From CAYMRB01 sp964392615 (GTDB lineage Bacteria > Planctomycetota > UBA8108): a DNA stretch of 18,958 nucleotides. The notes below the pieces were generated by a model that saw only the letters and a program-made list of their open reading frames with translations, did not search any database and was not told the origin of the DNA. The stretch's first letter is position 1. The number at the start of each line of letters is the position of its first letter. Position numbers and translations under genes: made by a program. Shown here piece by piece: positions 13,730 to 18,958 of this stretch. The DNA lies in NCBI GenBank assembly GCA_964392615.1, contig CAYMRB010000172.1, positions 1 through 18,958 of the forward strand. The letters run 5' to 3'.

Positions 13730-14680
13730 TCACTCCACCATCGCCCTTCGCGCGCGAACGAGAAACGCGTTGGCTCTCTCGTAGTCCGGGTGCTCGGGCA
13801 GCGTCGTCGCGGCATACGCCGCGTCGAACGCGTCGTGCAGCTCGAGCCGCCACGCGTCGATCTCGGTCCACGGCGTCTCGCCGTCCCGGATCGCCAGGAG
13901 TCGGTCGCGACACGCGCCGACCTCGACCGGCACGAAGCCCTCCCGCAGCACCGTGATGCCCGACAGCAGCAGCCGGACGAGGTGCATCGCGTGCTTCCAC
14001 TTGATCGTGCCGCGATTGCGCAGATCCTGCCCGAGCTTCTTGAACTGCGACAGCACGTAGCCGTTGTACGTCTGGTAGACGAGACGCGAAAGGAACATGT
14101 CTCGCGTGTCGAGGAGCTCGCGCGCAAGCGGCGTCGCCGTTTCGACGATCGGCGAATACAGGACCTCGAGGACGTTCGGGTTTGCCTTGAGCGCCAGTTT
14201 GAGAAACTTGCCGATCTCCCAATAGCACTCCTCCGTCGCCTGGTTCTCGAGCTGCTCCGGCACGCCGTAGAGCGACCACTGCATATCCGCCGGCGGCAGG
14301 TAGACGCCGCGCCGATCGGTGTCGGAGTCCGCGTGCTCGAGGCCATACGCGCGCGATCCGATCACGCAGCGCAGGATCACGTGGCGGTGGAGATCGTGCT
14401 CGGCGAGCGGGTCGAGACCGCGTTCGAAGCCCTCGCGCTGCACATGCTTGAGGATCGCGAGCTCCGGTCTGCGGAACGACGCCTCCTCGCCACCGGGAAA
14501 GCGAACGCGATAGCGGTGTTCCGGGTCGGCCGGCACTCGTGTGACAACGCCGACCGCACCGCGCGGGGTACGCGCCTTGCCGCTCGGCGCGTCGACATCG
14601 GAGCGGATGACGACCGCGGTCCCGAGCGGGAGGATCGCTGGTGTCTCGGGTTTCTCGTGCGGAGTGCTCACGGTCCGCAT
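13730..14680 (-). CDS. RlaP-like nucleotidyltransferase with N-terminal SH3-like domain
   Basis: A 316-residue protein from an ATG at 14680 (a GTG at 14671 is an alternative; neither has a strong ribosome binding site). Residues about 18-78 (LGTAVVIRSDVDAPSGKART, GVVTRVPADPEHRYRVRFPGG, SFRRPELAILKH) look like a small SH3-type beta-barrel. The nucleotidyltransferase core has CVIGSRAYGLEHADSDTDRRG (105-125), with D120 and D122 as metal ligands, then EIGKFLKLALKANPNVLEVLYSP, YNGYVLSQFKKLGQDLRNRG and KHAMHLVRLLLSGITVL. This is the RlaP pattern (PF10127), shared with the gene 7 nt downstream. The paralogs are clearly diverged (GSRAYG against SGAHLYG). They probably form one transcript and might act as a pair. 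No RNA ligase gene is visible in the window. Confidence 0.88.
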   Translation of the reverse strand: MRTVSTPHEKPETPAILPLGTAVVIRSDVDAPSGKARTPRGAVGVVTRVPADPEHRYRVRFPGGEEASFRRPELAILKHVQREGFERGLDPLAEHDLHRHVILRCVIGSRAYGLEHADSDTDRRGVYLPPADMQWSLYGVPEQLENQATEECYWEIGKFLKLALKANPNVLEVLYSPIVETATPLARELLDTRDMFLSRLVYQTYNGYVLSQFKKLGQDLRNRGTIKWKHAMHLVRLLLSGITVLREGFVPVEVGACRDRLLAIRDGETPWTEIDAWRLELHDAFDAAYAATTLPEHPDYERANAFLVRARRAMVE

Positions 14681-14783
14681 TCTACCGGTCAGCCCGTCGA
14701 AGAAGTCAATCCGGCGCAGAAGCGGCCGTTTCGTCCGAGCTCTTCGTGGCCAGAATGGGACGAGCGCACGGCGGCTCGATGTC

Positions 14784-15878
14784 CTACCTCGAAGCGCGCT
14801 GCCCTCTCGTGGCGAGCCAACCGAGCGGATCGGCAGGATCGACATGGTCCATGAACGGGCGCTTCCGATCCGGATGCGTGGTCTGGTACACCGCCCCGAT
14901 CCAATTGCCGACGATAGCTTCCGCCGTGTCGTGCCAAGTATTGTCGAGCCGTGGGGCGAGGGAGCCCTCGGGCAACTCCGGCGCCTCTTCGCCAGCGTGC
15001 TTCGCGCTCACGACGCGCTCGCGGAACGCCTCGAGTCGGCTACGGGTTTCAGCGTCGAAGTAGTTGTCCGGGAACGGCGGGTAGTCCTCGCGCTCGCCCG
15101 CCGAGAAGCGAGTGACCTCGCGCTTGTATTCCTTGAGGAGGCTGATCATGTCGTACTCGGGATGGCCCTGGAAGTAGACGACGCGGAAGCCGTCCGCGCT
15201 GACCGCCAGGTGGACGCCGACCTCGTCGCTCTCGACCAGGACGTGCAAGCCCGCCTGCTCGAACTGATCGCGGCCGACGTCGTTGAAGCGCGAGTGGGGC
15301 ACGTCGAAACGCGTATTGACGTCGTGGACGAGCGGATGGCTCCGGTCGACGACGCGGTGTCCGAACACGCCCCATCGTTTCTCATCGAGCGGGCGTCGCT
15401 TTTGACCGTGCTGAAACTGCAGCGCGGCATGAGTGGCGAGGCAGGAGCAGAGGACCGACGTCACGTTCTCCTGCGCCCAGTCGATGACCTCGCGCAGCGG
15501 CTGCCAGAAGGGCTCCGCCGACAGGTCCGGCTGAGTGACGTTCGCGCCGGTGATGATCAGCGCGTCGAGACCTGCAGCGCGAATCTGCTCTAGCGTCCGG
15601 TAGTACTTCGCGATGTGCGCCGATGCCTCGGGGCCGCGTTCGAGCTCCTTCAAGGTGAAGAGATGGATGTAGAACTGCGCGATCGGGTTGCTCTCGCCGA
15701 CGAGTCGAAGGAACTGTCGCTCCGTGGCCGTCAGCGCCGCGTCCGGCATCATGTTGAGCAGGCCGATGTGCAGCTCGCGGATGTCCTGGTGCAGCGCGTG
15801 GTCGCGCGTGAGAACGGTGCGTCCTTCACGCCGCAGTCGATCGAAGGTCGGCAGGTCTGAGTTGGCGACGAGAGGCAT
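14784..15878 (-). CDS. metA: Homoserine O-succinyl/acetyltransferase (MetA family)
   Basis: A 364-residue enzyme activating L-homoserine with an acyl-CoA, the first committed step of methionine synthesis. The start at 15878 gives the usual MetA N-terminus (ELHIGLLNMMPDAALTATERQFLRLVGESNP, 35-65); the frame extends upstream to 15974 but that part is proline/glycine-rich and not conserved. The catalytic Cys lies in SVLCSCLATHAAL (141-153), C146 aligning with the MetA nucleophile. H239 and E241 in YFQGHPEYD (235-243) complete the triad. The SCLATH variant replaces the common ICWGAQ and is seen in some proteobacterial MetA proteins, so succinyl or acetyl specificity should not be assumed. The C-terminus includes NTWHDTAEAIVGNWIGAVYQ, typical of this longer subfamily. 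It stands alone, with a leader holding a repeated TTCCGG-TGTCTCC element. Confidence 0.93.
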   Translation of the reverse strand: MPLVANSDLPTFDRLRREGRTVLTRDHALHQDIRELHIGLLNMMPDAALTATERQFLRLVGESNPIAQFYIHLFTLKELERGPEASAHIAKYYRTLEQIRAAGLDALIITGANVTQPDLSAEPFWQPLREVIDWAQENVTSVLCSCLATHAALQFQHGQKRRPLDEKRWGVFGHRVVDRSHPLVHDVNTRFDVPHSRFNDVGRDQFEQAGLHVLVESDEVGVHLAVSADGFRVVYFQGHPEYDMISLLKEYKREVTRFSAGEREDYPPFPDNYFDAETRSRLEAFRERVVSAKHAGEEAPELPEGSLAPRLDNTWHDTAEAIVGNWIGAVYQTTHPDRKRPFMDHVDPADPLGWLATRGQRASR

Positions 15879-15883
15879 GCTCG

Positions 15884-15932
15884 TTCCGGGGTGTCTCCCT
15901 CTGGCTGTTCTTGGCTGAATTCCGGTGTCTCC
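15884..15932 (-). promoter_or_regulatory. Repeated element in the metA leader
   Basis: On the plus strand TTCCGGGGTGTCTCC (15884-15898) and TTCCGGTGTCTCC (15920-15932) are near-identical, 36 bases apart, the first lying six bases upstream of the metA start. Next to them CCGCCG (15931-15936) and CGGCGG (15952-15957) can form a 6-bp hairpin in the leader transcript. They could be operator or RNA-control sites for methionine synthesis. No match to a known SAM riboswitch class is recognised. Confidence 0.35.
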
Positions 15933-16013
15933 GCCGCCCCCCTTCGGACAACGGCGGAACAGACCGTAGAGCATACTGTCACGGGGCGACGTACACGAGG
16001 GTTCGTGTCACCG

Positions 16014-16023
16014 TCACATGTGA
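16014..16023. promoter_or_regulatory. Palindrome TCACATGTGA between divergent genes
   Basis: A perfect 10-bp palindrome about 45 bp before the DUF3239-like gene and 136 bp before metA. Its size and position fit a dimeric repressor or activator site, but a single short palindrome can arise by chance. Confidence 0.3.
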
Positions 16024-16066
16024 TTCGCGCGATGCACTGTCCGCAGATCGCGCCCTCTCGGATATC

Positions 16067-17026
16067 ATGAGTGCCGCGATGGCCGATGACGAGCAGAGCA
16101 GCTGGACGATGGACGACGAGTACCGCGCCTCGCATCCCGGGGGCCTGCGCCTCGTCGCTTGGTGGTGGTTTCTGAACGCGCCGAGGGTGCCGATCCTGCT
16201 CGGCTTCCTGACCTCGGCGTTTGTCGGCGGCGCGGTGTTCGTGAGCTGGCTGCACTGGATTCCAGCGGCGGGGGGAATCATCGCATTCGCCTGGTACTGG
16301 CTGCGCTGGTCGGAGCATTTTCGTCACGGCAACGTCGTGCCCGGAGTCGTGATTCACGAGGACCCGCGACGGATCGCCGTGTCGACGGATCTGACCCAGA
16401 CCGAAGACGGGTCGTTTTCGGTTGTCCTGGTGGCCGCCGCGCCGCGCGGTCTTCGGACCGCCGCGGTCGGAACCCGCTTCCCCGCGGTGGCCATCTACGG
16501 CGGAGTCGCGGGGCGTCCTCGATGGGAACGGTTCTATCCCGTCCCGGCTGCCCTCGCGGTCCGAGACGCGAAGGACATCGCGCGGTGCCTCGCGTCGATC
16601 GATGCCGAGGACTGGCTCGAGCTTCGGTCCGGTGTCTCGCGTCTGGCTCCGCCGTTCGCCCCGGGACTCTACGCGCTCTGGGAAGACGAGGTGCGCGTGC
16701 TGGAGCGACCGCGGCGTCGGATGAGCGCGCGTTCGATCCTCGGGACGGCCCTCGTCGCCGGCCTTCTCGGCCTCATGGCGTGGGGATTCGGCAGAACGGC
16801 GCCCGAGTATGACCCGGACGCCGCCGAGTACGTCGACGTCTTGGTACGCGAGGCGTACTCCTACGAGTTCTGGATCGGCGGTCTCGCGCTGCTCGTCGCG
16901 ACCGCTCGCGTCACCTGGCACGGAAGGCTCTCGAACGCCGTCGCGGTTCTCGTGCAGCTGCTGCTCGCAGCGTTCACCGTGTTCTGGTTCGCGGAGGTCT
17001 GTCCGGTTCTGCCGTTCAGCTTCTGA
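16067..17026 (+). CDS. DUF3239-like integral membrane protein
   Basis: A 319-residue protein from the ATG at 16067 (an in-frame ATG at 16079 would shorten it by four; neither has a strong ribosome binding site). Two N-terminal membrane helices (about 41-61 and 64-80) are followed by a soluble region (about 85-215) with the pattern GNVVPGVVIHEDPRRIAVSTDLT and, later, WERFYPVPAALA and DIARCLASIDAEDWLEL. This is the arrangement I associate with DUF3239, a family frequent in planctomycetes and of unknown function. Three more helices (about 223-242, 268-285 and 290-310) end the protein. The DUF3239 name is from memory of the motif pattern and should be checked by profile search. It is divergent from metA and convergent with the DinB gene, ending 46 bases before it. 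Confidence 0.8.
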   Translation: MSAAMADDEQSSWTMDDEYRASHPGGLRLVAWWWFLNAPRVPILLGFLTSAFVGGAVFVSWLHWIPAAGGIIAFAWYWLRWSEHFRHGNVVPGVVIHEDPRRIAVSTDLTQTEDGSFSVVLVAAAPRGLRTAAVGTRFPAVAIYGGVAGRPRWERFYPVPAALAVRDAKDIARCLASIDAEDWLELRSGVSRLAPPFAPGLYALWEDEVRVLERPRRRMSARSILGTALVAGLLGLMAWGFGRTAPEYDPDAAEYVDVLVREAYSYEFWIGGLALLVATARVTWHGRLSNAVAVLVQLLLAAFTVFWFAEVCPVLPFSF

Positions 17027-17072
17027 GCGGCGAGGCCGGGAGACACGACACCGAGCGCGATCGGGCGTGGGG

Positions 17073-17591
17073 TCACCTGAGGCTCCAGGCGCCCAAGATC
17101 CGCTCGATCTGCCGCAGATGGCTGAGGTCGTGAGCGGCCTCGAGGCGGACGAAATCCGCCACCGTCTGGCGTCCTCTGAACGAGTGCACGCCGTAGCACG
17201 AGTCCCAGTCGGCCCGCGGAACGGAGCGGAGCAGCTCGAGGTGGCTCCTGCGCAGGGTCGCGAATAGGTCGAGAGCGTGATCGAGGTCCCTGCCGCAGTA
17301 GTCCAGCGCTTGCGCCCACTCGTCCTGATCGAACCAGGCGAGCTCGACACCGGGCGTCGCCAGCATGCTGCGGAGACGCCAGCCCATGGCGAGTTCGGCG
17401 TCGGCCATGTGGACGACGACCTCGGCGATGCACCACTCGCCCGAGCCCGGACGGAATGCGAGGGCCTCGCTCGAGACTCCGTCGAGCAGGCTCACGAGCC
17501 GCGCAGCGGTTTGCTCCTGCACGGCGATCGGGTCGAGATCGCCGAGATAGCCGAGGACTCGATCGCGATACTCCTCGAACGTCTCGGTCAT
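17073..17591 (-). CDS. DinB-family metal-dependent protein
   Basis: A 172-residue four-helix protein of the DinB/YfiT superfamily. The ATG (17591-17589) overlaps the stop of the PfkB kinase (17590-17588) as ATGA, so the two are translated together. The three metal-binding histidines are in place: H61 (VVVHMADAE), H154 and H158 (AAHDLSHLRQIE). W53 in GEWCIAEVVVHM and the closing HLRQIERI are family hallmarks. Superfamily members bind Zn or Ni and include bacillithiol/mycothiol S-transferases and isomerases; most are uncharacterised. Co-expression with a sugar kinase gives no clear functional clue. Confidence 0.9.
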   Translation of the reverse strand: MTETFEEYRDRVLGYLGDLDPIAVQEQTAARLVSLLDGVSSEALAFRPGSGEWCIAEVVVHMADAELAMGWRLRSMLATPGVELAWFDQDEWAQALDYCGRDLDHALDLFATLRRSHLELLRSVPRADWDSCYGVHSFRGRQTVADFVRLEAAHDLSHLRQIERILGAWSLR

Positions 17592-18685
17592 CGCACGACG
17601 CGTGCGTTCCCCTCGTAGACGCTCCAGATCTCGCCCTCGTCGAACGGCGCGTTGTAGTCGACGTCGCGCGTGACGGTCGCGGCGCCGCTCGCCCAGCCGA
17701 ACTGGATCCACTTCTGCGGCGGCATGCCGGACAGCACGGCGTACAGCAGGCCGCCGACGAAGCCGTCGCCGCCGCCGATGCGGTCGATCACGGCGATCTC
17801 GCGCGGCTCCTCGATCGACCACTTGCCGTCGAATCGCGTGATCGCGCCCCAGTGGTGGCAGTTCGCGTCCTGCACGTCGCGCAGCGTCGTCGCGAAGAGT
17901 CGAGCGCCGGGATACGCCTCGCCCGCTCGGTCGATCATCGCCTTGAAGCTCTTGATCTCCTCAGCCAGACTCTCGCCGCCCGGCGGCGGGCCCTTGATGC
18001 CGAGACAGAGCTGGTAGTCCTCTTCGTTGCCGATCAGGATCTGCGACAGCCCCGCGATCTCGCGGAACAGCTCGCCGAGCTCCTCCTCGCGGTTCTTCCA
18101 GAACGACGCGCGGTGGTTGAGGTCGAACGAGACCAGCGTGCCGTTGGCGGCGGCCTTCGTCGCGATCTCGCGGCACAGAGCACCGGTCGACGGCGACAGC
18201 GCGGCGAACAGGCCCGACAGGTGGACGATCTTCACGCCCTCCTGACCGAAGATCCTCTCGAGGTCGAAGTCTCCCGGCCCGAGCGAGCGACCGACCTCGC
18301 CAGCCCGATCGTTGAGCACTCGTGGCGCGCGCATACCGAAGCCGGCGTCCGCGATATTGATCTGGTGCCGGGCACCCCACGGCCCGTCCTGCTCGACCTC
18401 CTTCGCCTCGACCGTCATGCCGCGGCCGAGAAGGTCGTAGCGAATCGTCTTGCCGATAGGCGACGTCTTGACGATTGCGGTGAGCACTTTGACCGGCAGG
18501 CCGAGGTACGACGAGACGCTCGCCACATTGGACTCGGCGCTCGTCACCTGCAGCTCGAACTGCTTGGCGCGGAAGACGGGCTGCCGCCCGACCGGAGTGA
18601 TGCGCACGCCCATGCTCGTCGCGACCAGCATATCGAACGCGGCGTCGTCGCGAAGTCCGAGGGGGTTCTTGTTCTCGTCTGACAT
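17588..18685 (-). CDS. PfkB-family sugar kinase (2-keto-3-deoxygluconate kinase-like)
   Basis: A 365-residue ribokinase-fold enzyme that phosphorylates a sugar or sugar acid with ATP. The ATG at 18685 is preceded by GAAGGA (complement of 18695-18700); a longer open frame runs upstream but is Arg/Ser-rich and rejected. N-terminal substrate-binding motif: ESNVASVSSYLGLPVKVLT (51-69). The central FDLNHRASFW (187-196) is like KdgK and its relatives. ILIGNEEDY (217-224) follows. The C-terminal PfkB signature is VIDRIGGGDGFVGGLLYAVL (299-318), with catalytic base D307 and anion-hole GGGD. Specificity for 2-keto-3-deoxygluconate, the intermediate from pectin, alginate or other uronate polymers, is inferred from overall pattern only. 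It overlaps the DinB gene by 4 nt. Confidence 0.9.
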   Translation of the reverse strand: MSDENKNPLGLRDDAAFDMLVATSMGVRITPVGRQPVFRAKQFELQVTSAESNVASVSSYLGLPVKVLTAIVKTSPIGKTIRYDLLGRGMTVEAKEVEQDGPWGARHQINIADAGFGMRAPRVLNDRAGEVGRSLGPGDFDLERIFGQEGVKIVHLSGLFAALSPSTGALCREIATKAAANGTLVSFDLNHRASFWKNREEELGELFREIAGLSQILIGNEEDYQLCLGIKGPPPGGESLAEEIKSFKAMIDRAGEAYPGARLFATTLRDVQDANCHHWGAITRFDGKWSIEEPREIAVIDRIGGGDGFVGGLLYAVLSGMPPQKWIQFGWASGAATVTRDVDYNAPFDEGEIWSVYEGNARVVR

Positions 18686-18806
18686 GCTCGCTGGTCCTTC
18701 TTCGATCGATACCGTGCTCGTTGATCGGCGGGGCCGAAAACGAGCCATTGTAGAAGGTCGCGGATCTGGGACAAGTGGTGTGTCCTCGTGGGACGCACCG
18801 GCGGAG

Positions 18807-18958
18807 CTACGGCCGCGGGGCCGGGCTGATCTCCGGGCGGATTCTGAGTCCGAATCCGACTCCGCGACCGAGCCCGACTCCCACTCCGAATCCGCCTCCG
18901 CCACCGACGCCGAAGCCGCCACCGACGCCGACCCACAACCCCCCGCCCCACGCGACGC
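18807..18958 (-). CDS. Partial glycine-rich protein, C-terminus only
   Basis: From the window edge to a TAG at 18809-18807 the minus strand reads a Gly/Val/Phe-rich chain (GLWVGVGGGFGVGG, then FGVGVGLGRGVGFGLRIRP) ending in ISPAPRP, 49 residues. The low-complexity GV/GF pattern is like the tail of planctomycete surface or membrane-associated proteins. The plus strand also gives an open proline-rich frame, so the assignment rests only on the sensible stop placement 121 bases upstream of the kinase start. The 5' end lies outside the window. Confidence 0.33.
   Translation of the reverse strand, partial: VAWGGGLWVGVGGGFGVGGGGGFGVGVGLGRGVGFGLRIRPEISPAPRP

Noticed and set aside
15879..15974. N-terminal extension of metA to an upstream ATG
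   Set aside because: The added 32 residues are Gly/Arg/Pro-rich, not typical of MetA, and include the repeated leader element.
15749..17350. 533-codon minus-strand open frame opposite the DUF3239-like gene
   Set aside because: Spans the promoter region and parts of three other genes; composition is that of a GC-rich shadow.
17456..18682. 408-codon plus-strand open frame opposite the PfkB gene
   Set aside because: Antisense of a kinase with intact catalytic motifs; no domain in the plus-strand translation.

Overview
High-GC bacterial chromosome fragment (roughly 65% G+C by eye), most likely from a Planctomycetota-type genome and probably a draft or metagenome assembly, because it holds a run of ten Ns at 4546-4555. 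The planctomycete assignment is inference from gene content: a Tat-exported sugar-isomerase-like TIM barrel, a Gfo/Idh/MocA oxidoreductase, a SASA-type carbohydrate esterase, an ECF sigma factor coupled to a Ser/Thr kinase, a PEGA-domain secreted protein and an STN-domain protein.

The most important item is at 1580-2155. A peroxidase-related AhpD/carboxymuconolactone-decarboxylase-like gene is interrupted by an in-frame TGA (1823-1825), exactly where the second cysteine of the catalytic CxxC belongs. The frame stays open for 109 more codons and keeps the family motif E-x11-C-x2-[TGA]-x3-H. A perfect 8-bp hairpin with a GGTC loop (1843-1862) starts 17 nt after the TGA, the layout of a bacterial SECIS element. 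I read this as a selenoprotein with a C79-H-Y-Sec82 active site, not as two ORFs or a pseudogene.

Layout. 1-456: no confident gene. 457-2155 (+): TIM-barrel protein, a possible frameshifted zinc-ribbon ORF, and the selenoprotein. 2121-4012 (-): ECF sigma factor and membrane Ser/Thr kinase, overlapping by 4 nt; the kinase end overlaps the selenoprotein end by 35 nt. 4166-6078 (+): a PEGA protein and, beyond the assembly gap, a SecD-head-like region, probably one gene. 6163-7314 (+): Gfo/Idh/MocA oxidoreductase, followed by a decayed C-terminal piece resembling an alpha-L-fucosidase. 7587-9641 (-) and 9796-10884 (+): divergent secreted glycosidase-like and SASA esterase genes. 10914-12950 (+): STN-domain protein and an endonuclease/exonuclease/phosphatase-family protein. 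12961-14680 (-): two tandem RlaP-like nucleotidyltransferases. 14784-15878 (-): MetA-type homoserine O-acyltransferase. 16067-17026 (+): DUF3239-like membrane protein. 17073-18685 (-): PfkB sugar kinase overlapping a DinB-family protein by 4 nt. 18807 to the window end (-): possible C-terminus of a glycine-rich protein.

The carbohydrate genes (TIM barrel, oxidoreductase, glycosidase-like protein, esterase, PfkB kinase, fucosidase remnant) suggest a glycan-degrading lifestyle. The sigma/kinase pair and the divergent PEGA protein look like a signalling unit. No tRNA, rRNA, CRISPR array, IS element or transposase was seen.
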